This document shows positions 18,710 through 26,232 of a DNA stretch of 64,000 bases, piece after piece; the first letter of the stretch is position 1; each line of letters opens with the position of its first letter. The notes under the pieces are model-generated. The model saw nothing but the letters and a program-made list of their open reading frames with translations, was not told where the DNA came from and did no database searches. The DNA is from Pseudomonadota bacterium (GTDB lineage Bacteria; Pseudomonadota; Alphaproteobacteria; Rhodobacterales; Rhodobacteraceae), in the NCBI GenBank assembly GCA_038533575.1, contig JBCAYL010000001.1:586226-650225 (forward strand), in the 5' to 3' direction. The translations under genes and the position numbers were made by a program.

Positions 18710-19249
18710 ATGGGCAAGCGCTCAAACTTCGCACTGAAAAATGATCGCGGCTTCTATCGCACGCCGCCCGAGGCTGTTGCGCCGCTGGTGCCGCATCTGC
18801 CTCGCGGGGTGAGATATTGGGAGCCGTGCGCCGGCGATGGTGCGATTATGGACGTTCTGCCAGGATGCGTGCGCGCCAGCGATACCAAGCCGCTTCGGCG
18901 TGACATCCAATGCATGAATGTCAGTGCGATCCGGCGCTTTGGTGTCGATCTCTGCGGCGCGCAGATGTTCATCACGAACCTCTCGTTCCCGACCGGCAAC
19001 ACGCGTGGCGACCCGACTGTGCCGATGATCGAGCACTTGGCCGAGCTCCTGCCTCTGTGGACCATTCTTCCGGGTGACATGCTGTTCAATCGTTACTTCG
19101 CACGCGTGCACCCGATCTGCGTCAAGGTTGTGCCGATAGGGCGCGTCTCTTGGGAGGGGAATGGCGTAGCTGGCAAGGCAAACGCCTGCTGGTGCCTATT
19201 CGACGCCAAGCACATTGGTCAACCGCGGCTCATGGCGAGGGCGGCATGA
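18710..19249 (+). CDS. Methyltransferase-like protein with altered catalytic motif
   Basis: The 179-aa protein has a SAM-binding motif (YWEPCAGDGAIMDVL) and the overall pattern of phage adenine methyltransferase relatives (FYRTPPEAVAPLVPHLP at the start, SWEGNGVAGKANACWCLFD at the end). Where relatives have NPPW/NPPY it has ITNLSFP, so the catalytic motif appears lost. It may have become a DNA-binding or anti-restriction protein, or have an unusual active site. Confidence 0.65.
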   Translation: MGKRSNFALKNDRGFYRTPPEAVAPLVPHLPRGVRYWEPCAGDGAIMDVLPGCVRASDTKPLRRDIQCMNVSAIRRFGVDLCGAQMFITNLSFPTGNTRGDPTVPMIEHLAELLPLWTILPGDMLFNRYFARVHPICVKVVPIGRVSWEGNGVAGKANACWCLFDAKHIGQPRLMARAA

Positions 19250-19422
19250 GAAAGTTGCGAGTCAGAGATGTGCCGCGCGAGCGCGACGAGGAGGTGCTGG
19301 AGTACTTGCAGAGACGGGATTCTGGTCACACGTGGGCTGAGATCGGGCGCGCATTTAGCAAGTCAGCGCACTCTGTGTGGCGGGCGTGTCACGCTGTTGA
19401 GCAGGCGGACGACGGCACATGA
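19246..19422 (+). CDS. Small HTH-like phage protein
   Basis: The 58-aa product (MRKLRVRDVPRERDEEVLEY) contains a probable helix-turn-helix (RRDSGHTWAEIGRAFSKSAH). Its start overlaps the previous stop by 4 bp and its end overlaps rusA the same way. It could be a small regulator; no further evidence. Confidence 0.55.
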   Translation: MRKLRVRDVPRERDEEVLEYLQRRDSGHTWAEIGRAFSKSAHSVWRACHAVEQADDGT

Positions 19423-19859
19423 CGCACACGGTCCGCTTCGAGATACCCGGCAAGCCCTTTGCCAAGCAAAGGCCACGCATGACGCGGCAGGGCCGGGCTT
19501 ATACGCCCAAGGCAACGGTGTCGTTCGAGAGCGTGGTCAGACAGCTGGCGGCCCTGCACTTCTCGGAGCCGCTAAGAGGCCCTGTGCACGTCTCGGTGTG
19601 TGCGGTGTTCGAGATCCCAAAAAGCTGGTCAAAGGCACGCCGCGACGCTGCAGTCGACGGGTTTCACACATCGCGGCCAGATGCGGACAACATCCGCAAG
19701 GCCATTCTCGATGGCATGAATCGCATCGCCTACGAGGACGATAGCCAGGTAGCCAGCGGCTTCGATCAGAAGATCTACGGCAGCGAAGCAAAGACAATTG
19801 TTGAGGTGACGGCGCTGCACGCGGATGCCTGGCATCTACGCCCGCAGGTGCGCCTATGA
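19419..19859 (+). CDS. rusA: RusA-family Holliday junction endonuclease
   Basis: The 146-aa protein matches RusA: FEIPGKPFAKQRPRMTRQGR at the N-terminus and the acidic catalytic motif RPDADNIRKAILDGMN followed by EDDSQVA. RusA dimers cut four-way junctions. In the phage it would act with the YqaJ exonuclease to process replication and recombination intermediates before packaging. Confidence 0.92.
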   Translation: MTHTVRFEIPGKPFAKQRPRMTRQGRAYTPKATVSFESVVRQLAALHFSEPLRGPVHVSVCAVFEIPKSWSKARRDAAVDGFHTSRPDADNIRKAILDGMNRIAYEDDSQVASGFDQKIYGSEAKTIVEVTALHADAWHLRPQVRL

Positions 19860-20731
19860 AGTCAGGAGCGGATTGGTACAAGCGCGACCCTGTCGCTTAC
19901 CTAGGTGGAGTGCAGGGTCTGAGTGCGAAAGAGCACGCAGTTTATTCTGTGGTTCTGGACCTCATCTACCAACACGGCGGCGCGATCAATGACGACCCGA
20001 AATGGATCTCCGGGTGGATCAGCGACATGGGTTCGGCCGCCGTTCGCACGGCGATTTCAGCCCTCGTTCAGATGGGTAAAATCGAGCGCGAAAACGGCCT
20101 TCTGACACAGAAACGAGCGCGAAACGAAGCGAAAACCAGAGAGAAACTGAGGGAAACCAGAGCAAAATTGGGGGAAAAAGGTGGTGTTTCTTCTGCCGTT
20201 TCGAGGCGAGCATCAAGCCAAAACAACGACTTAGGTCAAGCAATTGCTTCCCCTAGAGAAGAGAAGAGAAGAGAAGAGTATACTGATGCTGAAGAAGCGC
20301 GCGCGGGAAATTCAACTGAAAAACCGCCGCCAGATCTGACTTTCCGGGAGCGCATTCTCACAGCCATCGGTGTCGACCCGATTTCCGGAATGACCGGTCA
20401 CGGGGGAACTATGCTTGGCCGCACGACCGACATGGCAGAGGCAGGCCGTTGGACCGGCGATCTGGGCCTGACCGAAGTGGAATGCCTGACGGTCATTTCC
20501 GAAATCGCCAACCTTAGGACGGGTCGAGGGCCGCCGCGATCATTCCGATACTTCACGCCTGCCATGCAGGATCTCGCCAACGCAAAGGCAGCACCAAAAC
20601 TCACCGTCATCCCTGCACAAGGAGGCACGAATGCAACACGAGCTAGCTCATCCAGATCAGTCGCCAGCGACGCAGATGTCCGCGCCATCGTGGCTGCGAG
20701 GTTCCGACATCAAGCGGGTCAGTGCCGCTGA
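19856..20731 (+). CDS. DUF1376 (YdaU-like) phage replication protein
   Basis: The 291-aa product starts with a DUF1376 winged-helix domain (WYKRDPVAYLGGVQGLSAKE, then HAVYSVVLDLIYQHGGAI), found in prophage proteins proposed to organise replication initiation. A charged linker (about residues 85-150) includes REEKRREE encoded by a GAGAA repeat tract. The C-terminal part is less conserved. It overlaps the next gene by about 100 bp in another frame. Confidence 0.8.
   Translation: MKSGADWYKRDPVAYLGGVQGLSAKEHAVYSVVLDLIYQHGGAINDDPKWISGWISDMGSAAVRTAISALVQMGKIERENGLLTQKRARNEAKTREKLRETRAKLGEKGGVSSAVSRRASSQNNDLGQAIASPREEKRREEYTDAEEARAGNSTEKPPPDLTFRERILTAIGVDPISGMTGHGGTMLGRTTDMAEAGRWTGDLGLTEVECLTVISEIANLRTGRGPPRSFRYFTPAMQDLANAKAAPKLTVIPAQGGTNATRASSSRSVASDADVRAIVAARFRHQAGQCR
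20256..20278 (+). repeat. GAGAA pentanucleotide tract inside the DUF1376 gene
   Basis: The tract holds 4.6 tandem copies of GAGAA. The unit is not a multiple of three, so a gain or loss of one unit would shift the reading frame in the middle of the gene. Confidence 0.8.
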
Positions 20732-21224
20732 TCTTCGCGCTGCGCTGTGTCCAACGCCCGAAGCGGTGGAGCAGATGGCAGCGCGCGTGCAGCGATGCCT
20801 GAACAACTACTGGAAGGACAACGATATCGAGGCGCGGGCAGACGTGCTTGAGTCGTTCATCCGAGCGCTTGCTGACGTCCCGCTTTGGATTGTTGCAAGT
20901 GCCTTCGACCGGTGGGAGCAGCAGCACAATCGCCGCCCGACACCGGCAGACATCCGCAACAAGTGCTCTCGAATTCGAGAGCCGATTACCGCGGAGATCG
21001 ACCGCCGCGATCGTCAACGCATCGCTGATGGACAAGCTCAGGTCGATGCCGCTCGCGAGATCGTCACTCCTGAGCGGCGAGCGGCGATTCTGGCCGAAGT
21101 GGGGTTTCGTCTCAGCCCGCAGCAACCACCTGAACGCGAGCCTATGCAAGCTCGCCGTCCGGACGGTGACGAACTGAAAGCGCTGCACGAGAAGGCGCGA
21201 AAACTTGCAGAGGAAAAGCCATGA
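20631..21224 (+). CDS. Hypothetical phage replication-module protein
   Basis: The 197-aa product starts at an ATG with a strong aaggaggc ribosome binding site even though it lies inside the previous gene. The central part (EARADVLESFIRALADVPLW, then IVASAFDRWEQQHNRRPTPA) resembles phage proteins that follow the replication initiator, and the C-terminal half is highly charged and helical. A helicase-loader role is possible but unproven. Confidence 0.65.
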   Translation: MQHELAHPDQSPATQMSAPSWLRGSDIKRVSAADLRAALCPTPEAVEQMAARVQRCLNNYWKDNDIEARADVLESFIRALADVPLWIVASAFDRWEQQHNRRPTPADIRNKCSRIREPITAEIDRRDRQRIADGQAQVDAAREIVTPERRAAILAEVGFRLSPQQPPEREPMQARRPDGDELKALHEKARKLAEEKP

Positions 21225-21559
21225 GAAACCTAATGCTTGAGCTCGCCCGAGCAGAAGGACACAGGCCCCTACACCTCACGAGGCAATCTCTCCAGGCCAA
21301 GGTCCCAGCGGCCTGCCACGCGCGAAGCGTCGCTGCCGAAAAGAGGCGCGAGCGGATCGTGCAGACACTTTCGCAATCCAGCCCGATGACCAATGCGGAA
21401 ATATCCGAGCTGTTGAAAATTCCGCTGTTCAAGGCTCAGGCAGACACCCGACACCTCATCGAAGCGGGCCGCATTCAGCGCATCTTCGTAGCGCGTGATA
21501 AGCGCAAAGACGAAGTGAGATTCACAGCGCTGACGCCAAGCGTCGAGGAATCGCGCTGA
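21221..21559 (+). CDS. Small winged-helix phage protein
   Basis: The 112-aa product contains a probable winged helix at residues 40-95 (RERIVQTLSQSSPMTNAEIS, then ELLKIPLFKAQADTRHLIEA). It is coupled to the genes on both sides by short overlaps. A regulatory role in the early operon is likely; the target is unknown. Confidence 0.6.
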   Translation: MRNLMLELARAEGHRPLHLTRQSLQAKVPAACHARSVAAEKRRERIVQTLSQSSPMTNAEISELLKIPLFKAQADTRHLIEAGRIQRIFVARDKRKDEVRFTALTPSVEESR

Positions 21560-21726
21560 TGGATCAGATTCACAGCGTCCAAGCAGCAAAGCTCGAAGCG
21601 GCGCGCTTGCGCAGCGAAGATGCATCGCGCTCCGAGGCGGTCATACGCGCGTTGCTGATCGGCAGTGGGTTCTCCGAGCAAGCGGCATACGCGGCAGTCG
21701 GGCCAATACAGGACAGTGGGACATGA
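21559..21726 (+). CDS. 55-aa hypothetical phage protein
   Basis: ATG overlaps the previous stop (TGATG) and the frame encodes MDQIHSVQAAKLEAARLRSE and so on to ...YAAVGPIQDSGT. It ends in a 4-bp ATGA overlap with the next gene. The two perfect couplings argue for a real gene despite its size. The product looks helical. Confidence 0.55.
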   Translation: MDQIHSVQAAKLEAARLRSEDASRSEAVIRALLIGSGFSEQAAYAAVGPIQDSGT

Positions 21727-22088
21727 GCGAAGATTACGAATACACAAATTGGATTGATCACGACGGTAAAGGATTTCCGCACGACATATGTAATCAGATG
21801 GCTGGGAGGGGATTTGAAATGATGACAATCGTCAGCGAAGGTTACGGTCGGCCTCAAACGCCGTGGGAGGAAGCCAACCGACCGAAAGTAGATCCTAACA
21901 GCCCTAGCTGGACATGGAAATGGTCGGGATCGTTCGGACTTGGAGAATGGATCTGTATTGATCCAAATTACATGCGGGTTACTCGATACAGATTCTATAA
22001 ACCAAAGGCGTTTCAAGAGCAGGCAAACGCTGAAATTCTGGAAGAAATCGTGCAATTAAAGCGCGCTCCGTCGACCGAAGATGCATGA
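21723..22088 (+). CDS. Hypothetical phage protein
   Basis: The 121-aa product (MSEDYEYTNWIDHDGKGFPH ...) is rich in aromatic residues (WTWKWSGSFGLGEWICI) and beta-strand patterns. The DNA is visibly less GC-rich than its neighbours, suggesting separate acquisition. No family recognised. Confidence 0.55.
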   Translation: MSEDYEYTNWIDHDGKGFPHDICNQMAGRGFEMMTIVSEGYGRPQTPWEEANRPKVDPNSPSWTWKWSGSFGLGEWICIDPNYMRVTRYRFYKPKAFQEQANAEILEEIVQLKRAPSTEDA

Positions 22089-22131
22089 TCAGCGTGAAAA
22101 TAATAAACCTCAGATAACAGGATCGGATGAG

Positions 22132-22677
22132 ATGAGTCGCGCCAAAAAAATTAAGCGCCGCATCAATGCTGGGCGTCCGCGCAAAAAATCCGTCACCGTA
22201 ACGCAGGCGCCTTGGGGTGGAGATCACGGCACTGCCACCGCCGCTGCAATGCGGGGCACGGAGCTCGTCGAGGTGGTCGACGAGAACGGCAAGAACCCGA
22301 ACCGCATGAAGCGTCGCCAGCGCGTCTGTCGCCTTGATGTGATGCTCAAGCGCGGGTGGATCACCATGCGCCAGCACCAGGCCGGGCGCTTCATTCAGGA
22401 CGCCTACGGTCGGGTGCAAAGCCTGTCGTCTGGTGGCCCCCTGAAAGAGCGTGTGCAGAGCAGCCCAAAGCCCGACAAGGTCGTTGCTTCGCAGGTAGAC
22501 GCGGTCAGCACACTGAAACTTGCCATGGACTGCGTGCCGCGATCTGCTCGCGACATCGTGGAGGCGGTCTGCTGGCACAACGAGCCGATGACGGTGCTTG
22601 TGCGGCGCGGCGACCGTCGTGCACCTGCGCGCCTGAAAGATGCTCTTGATCGCGTCGCCGATCGATTGAGGTATTGA
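22132..22677 (+). CDS. DUF6456-like phage regulatory protein, end of the early operon
   Basis: The 181-aa product has a basic N-terminus (MSRAKKIKRRINAGRPRKKS) and a C-terminal domain like DUF6456 (CWHNEPMTVLVRRGDRRAPA, RLKDALDRVADRLRY). An upstream ATG at 22081 is the alternative start. It lies immediately before the terminase genes, where phages often carry the late-gene regulator; that role is inferred from position. Confidence 0.6.
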   Translation: MSRAKKIKRRINAGRPRKKSVTVTQAPWGGDHGTATAAAMRGTELVEVVDENGKNPNRMKRRQRVCRLDVMLKRGWITMRQHQAGRFIQDAYGRVQSLSSGGPLKERVQSSPKPDKVVASQVDAVSTLKLAMDCVPRSARDIVEAVCWHNEPMTVLVRRGDRRAPARLKDALDRVADRLRY

Positions 22678-22679
22678 CC

Positions 22680-22772
22680 GTGACGCCAAAACATGCACAG
22701 AAGTATTTATCGGCAGAGCTTCGCGCAGGCGAGGCGGTCAAAAATCCCGACATGGTGACGACATGGCCCTGA
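22680..22772 (+). CDS. Possible 30-aa leader peptide before terS
   Basis: A GTG-started frame (MTPKHAQKYLSAELRAGEAV ...) fills the gap between two genes and overlaps the terS start by 10 bp. It could couple translation of terS. Too short to be certain. Confidence 0.25.
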   Translation: MTPKHAQKYLSAELRAGEAVKNPDMVTTWP

Positions 22773-23224
22773 CAGCAAAGCAGGAAGCCTTTGCTGTCGC
22801 GTATTTCGAAAGCGGAAACGCCGCAGAGGCCTATCGAAAAGCCTACAACGTCGACGAAAACAGCCGAGATCGGTGGCATTACGTCGAAGCTCAGCAGCTT
22901 CTTGATCACCCTGTGATTGCCCTGCGCATCAAGGAAATCCGCGAAAAGGCGGAAGAGCTCGCAATCTACACTCGCCATAAGGCGATGGAGGAGCTCGAAG
23001 AAGCGCGTCAGCTTGCGCAAAAGGTAGGACAGGTTGCAGGCGCTGTCGGGGCGATCAAGGAGAAGGTCAAGCTCACCGGACTGGATCGGCCAAGCCGTGT
23101 CGAGGTCACCGGAAAAGACGGCCAGCCCGTGGCTCTCTCGCTAGATCCCACCAAGCTCTCCACTGCCGCCATGGAGGAACTGCTGCATGCGTTCACTGAC
23201 GAAGGCGGATCTGGCAGCGATTGA
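22763..23224 (+). CDS. Terminase small subunit
   Basis: The 153-aa product begins with the HTH typical of TerS (MALTAKQEAFAVAYFESGNA, AEAYRKAYNV), has a helical oligomerisation region (residues 55-100) and an acidic tail. It recognises the phage packaging site and recruits TerL. Its 3' end overlaps terL by 38 bp. Confidence 0.88.
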   Translation: MALTAKQEAFAVAYFESGNAAEAYRKAYNVDENSRDRWHYVEAQQLLDHPVIALRIKEIREKAEELAIYTRHKAMEELEEARQLAQKVGQVAGAVGAIKEKVKLTGLDRPSRVEVTGKDGQPVALSLDPTKLSTAAMEELLHAFTDEGGSGSD

Positions 23225-24608
23225 GCGGGAATACTGCTCTCGATCCCTGTCCTCCTTTGTCAAACGCGCATGGCCACATATCGACCCGCAGCCGTACGTT
23301 CACGGCTGGCACATGGACGCTCTGGGTGAGCATCTTGAGGCGTGTGCCCGTGGGCAGATCACACGGCTTCTGATCAACATCCCGCCTGGCACATCGAAGT
23401 CGACGGCAAGCTCGGTGTTCTTCCCGGCATGGCTTTGGGGGCCATTTGGGCGACCGCAGGCCAAGTTCATCGGTGCAAGCTACGAGCAAGGGTTGGCGAC
23501 CCGTGACAACCGCAAGACGCGGCTTCTGATCGCGTTAGACTGGTATCAGTCGCATTGGCCGATTCAGCTGACGAGCGACCAGAACGAAAAGACCGGCTTC
23601 GAGAACGCCGCGCAAGGCTTCAGGCAGTCGTGCGCCGTGAAGTCGATGACCGGCAAGCGCGGCGATTTCGTCGTCTGGGATGATCCGCTTTCGCCAGAAA
23701 AGGCATACAGCCAAGTCGAGCGCGACACAGCTAATCGGGTGTTTGCAGAGACGCTGCCGCTGCGTCTTACGGATCAGCGCACGGGTGTGATCATCGTGAT
23801 CATGCAGCGCCTGCACGAGAATGATGTCAGCGGGTACATCTTGTCGCGCGATCTGGGCTACGAGCACTTGTGCCTGCCTATGGAGTACGAAGCCGAGCGC
23901 GCGTGCAGCACTTCGATTGGGTTCAAGGACCCGCGCACCAAGGACGGCGACCTGCTGTTTTCTGAGCGCTTCCCGCGCGAAGTTGTCGAGCGTGACAAGA
24001 AGGTCATGGGATCGTTTGCAACGGCGGGTCAGTTCCAGCAGCGCCCGGTGCCGCGCGAAGGTGGCATGTTCAAGGCGCACTGGTTCAACTACGTCGACGC
24101 GGTTCCGGTCGGTACAAAGTTTGTTCGCGGATGGGACATGGCGGCTTCGACGCGGGACACCAGCGCCTACACGGCGGGCGTGATGATCGGAAAGACGCCA
24201 GAGGGGCGGTTCATCATCGCCGACGCGCGACGCGAGCGCACGGAAGCGCCCCGACGCTACATTGTCGCGACTGCCGAGGAAGACAGTAAGGACGTGCGGA
24301 TCAGCTACCCGCAGGACCCCGGTCAGGCGGGCAAGGATCAAGCGGCGTCGATCGCCAAGGACTTGTCGGGATATTCATTCACTTCGTCGCCAGAGAGCGG
24401 AGACAAAGCGGTTCGCGCAGAGCCGTTGGCAGCGCAAGCGGAGGCAGGCAACTTGGACATCCTTCGAGGCTCTTGGAACGCAGCGTACGTCGACGAGCTT
24501 TGCGCATTCCCCTTCGGCGAGTTTGCCGATCAGGTGGATGCGTCAAGCCGTGCGTTCAACGAGCTCGCAGGCGGGTCCACTTACAACTCGGCGGCCTGGC
24601 TGACCTGA
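23187..24608 (+). CDS. Terminase large subunit (packaging ATPase/nuclease)
   Basis: The 473-aa protein has an N-terminal ATPase with an unusual Walker A (INIPPGTSKSTASS), Walker B DFVVWDDPLS and coupling region (IIVIMQRLHENDVSGY). The C-terminal RNase-H-like nuclease starts with the metal-binding aspartate in FVRGWDMAAST. Length is normal for the family. It powers DNA packaging and cuts concatemers. Confidence 0.93.
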   Translation: MRSLTKADLAAIEREYCSRSLSSFVKRAWPHIDPQPYVHGWHMDALGEHLEACARGQITRLLINIPPGTSKSTASSVFFPAWLWGPFGRPQAKFIGASYEQGLATRDNRKTRLLIALDWYQSHWPIQLTSDQNEKTGFENAAQGFRQSCAVKSMTGKRGDFVVWDDPLSPEKAYSQVERDTANRVFAETLPLRLTDQRTGVIIVIMQRLHENDVSGYILSRDLGYEHLCLPMEYEAERACSTSIGFKDPRTKDGDLLFSERFPREVVERDKKVMGSFATAGQFQQRPVPREGGMFKAHWFNYVDAVPVGTKFVRGWDMAASTRDTSAYTAGVMIGKTPEGRFIIADARRERTEAPRRYIVATAEEDSKDVRISYPQDPGQAGKDQAASIAKDLSGYSFTSSPESGDKAVRAEPLAAQAEAGNLDILRGSWNAAYVDELCAFPFGEFADQVDASSRAFNELAGGSTYNSAAWLT

Positions 24609-24949
24609 TGGCCAAGCACACGCTGACATGGCTTGCCGGGCGCAGCACCCCGGTCGTTACCGCTGTGGGCGCCAAACGGCGCAAGACGGCAGGCGGTAAA
24701 GTCGTGGCTTCTCGCCGCGCCACGGCAGAGGAAGAGCGCCAGATCGCGGCAGGGCAGTGGGTTCGATCGCGGCCACCGGGACAGCCGGGCAAGAAGTCCA
24801 GCATCCGCCCGCATCTTGGAGACGGCAACCTGGTCGAGAACATCCGCGCCAAACGAAAGCGCATCAAGGCGGGTGCCAGCGAGCGCAAAGCACGCCCGGG
24901 CGAGGCTGACTACCCTGAAGAGTCGGCCATTAAGGGCCTGTCGAAATGA
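24608..24949 (+). CDS. Basic hypothetical protein between terminase and portal
   Basis: The 113-aa product is strongly basic and low in hydrophobics (KHTLTWLAGRSTPVVTAVGA, AKRKRIKAGASERKARPGEA). Its ATG overlaps the terL stop and its end overlaps the portal start by 4 bp. It may bind DNA or RNA during packaging. No family recognised. Confidence 0.6.
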   Translation: MAKHTLTWLAGRSTPVVTAVGAKRRKTAGGKVVASRRATAEEERQIAAGQWVRSRPPGQPGKKSSIRPHLGDGNLVENIRAKRKRIKAGASERKARPGEADYPEESAIKGLSK

Positions 24950-26232
24950 TCAAGCCGCACTATCGCCTGACGTCGCAGGGAAGCGTCATTCCGATCGGCG
25001 ATGGCATGAAGAACGCGCTGACCGGACTGGGTGGCGCGACGGACAAGGGCGCATCGAACCGGCACCACCTGCAGATCCCGAGCGATTATGAACTCACCGT
25101 GATCTATGAGACATCGTGGATTGGACGGCAGATTGTCGACATTCCGGTTGAGGACGCCACCAAGAAATGGCGGACATGGGGCGGCGATCAGGGTGAGGAA
25201 ATCGCCGAGCTTGAGCGCGAGTTCGGCATTCAGGAAAAAGTCGACGCTGGGGCTAAAAGCGGTCGTCTGTTCGGCGGCGCGGCGCTGATTGTCGGCGCAG
25301 GTGATCCCGATGCATCTCAGCCGCTTAACTACGACGACGTCACCGAAATTCGCTACGTCAACGTCGTTGACCGGTTCGACCTGTCGCCCGGTCCCGTCTC
25401 AAACGACGTGACCAGCCAGCGCTTCGGCAAGCCGATCTATTACACGGCGCAGGTAGGCGGCTCGATGCAGCAGATTCACCCGTCGCGGCTTTGCTTGTTT
25501 GGGGGGTCACGGCCATCGTCTCGTAGCTTCGGCGCGTTTCTGTCCGGATGGGATAACTCGATCCTCGTGTCGAAGATTGACGCGATCCGCGACATGGACG
25601 CGGTGATGGCGCACATTCGAAGCCTCGTAGCAGAGGCGAAGGTCGAGTACCTCAAGATCAAGCATTTGACCCAGCGCGTCCAAGATCCGCGTGAAGAGGC
25701 AGCCCTTAAAGCGCAGCTTTCAATACTGGAAAGTACCGCTGGCAATCGTAGGCGGGCGGCGCTCGACACTGAAGAAGATGTGGTCAGCTCGACCTACAGC
25801 TTCGCGGGCATGGGCGACATGGTGGACCGGTTCATGCACATGGCGGCTGGCGCAGGCGACATACCCATCACGCGGCTTTTCGGTGCGTCCCCAGGCGGCC
25901 TGAACAGCGCAGGCGAAAGCGATCTGGCGAACTACTACGACAGCGTCGCTGCGCTTCAGCAGAACAACCTCGGCCCGGCGCTTCGGCCTCTGGATATGTG
26001 CCTCAAGGCATCGGTTGGCGCGCTCGATGACGACACGGTCAAGCCAGAATGGCGACCGGTCCGTGAGATGTCCGAGAAGGACGTCGCAGAGGTGCAAGAG
26101 CGAACCGTTCGCGCCTTGGTCGCGCTCGAAGGCGCGCAGATGTTCGGCGAGGACCAGTTGGAACCTGTGTTCGAAGGCGCGTTGCGACGTGTGGGTCTGG
26201 AAGGATTGGAGATAGCCAATGATCAGGCTTGA
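24946..26232 (+). CDS. Phage portal protein (DUF1073 family)
   Basis: The 428-aa protein has the DUF1073 portal pattern: YETSWIGRQIVDIPVEDATKKW, the glycine-rich turn KSGRLFGGAALIVGAGD and GDIPITRLFGASPGGLNSAG. Portals form the dodecameric ring for DNA entry and exit. It follows terL as expected. Some databases label DUF1073 proteins as the anti-CBASS Acb1 family because of a partial relationship, but size and position identify this one as the portal. Confidence 0.88.
   Translation: MIKPHYRLTSQGSVIPIGDGMKNALTGLGGATDKGASNRHHLQIPSDYELTVIYETSWIGRQIVDIPVEDATKKWRTWGGDQGEEIAELEREFGIQEKVDAGAKSGRLFGGAALIVGAGDPDASQPLNYDDVTEIRYVNVVDRFDLSPGPVSNDVTSQRFGKPIYYTAQVGGSMQQIHPSRLCLFGGSRPSSRSFGAFLSGWDNSILVSKIDAIRDMDAVMAHIRSLVAEAKVEYLKIKHLTQRVQDPREEAALKAQLSILESTAGNRRRAALDTEEDVVSSTYSFAGMGDMVDRFMHMAAGAGDIPITRLFGASPGGLNSAGESDLANYYDSVAALQQNNLGPALRPLDMCLKASVGALDDDTVKPEWRPVREMSEKDVAEVQERTVRALVALEGAQMFGEDQLEPVFEGALRRVGLEGLEIANDQA

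Noticed and set aside
24946-26232. Reading the DUF1073 protein as an anti-CBASS Acb1 enzyme
   Set aside because: Size, motifs and position between terminase and protease identify a portal. The Acb1 label is a database naming effect, and I see no phosphodiesterase HxT pair arrangement.
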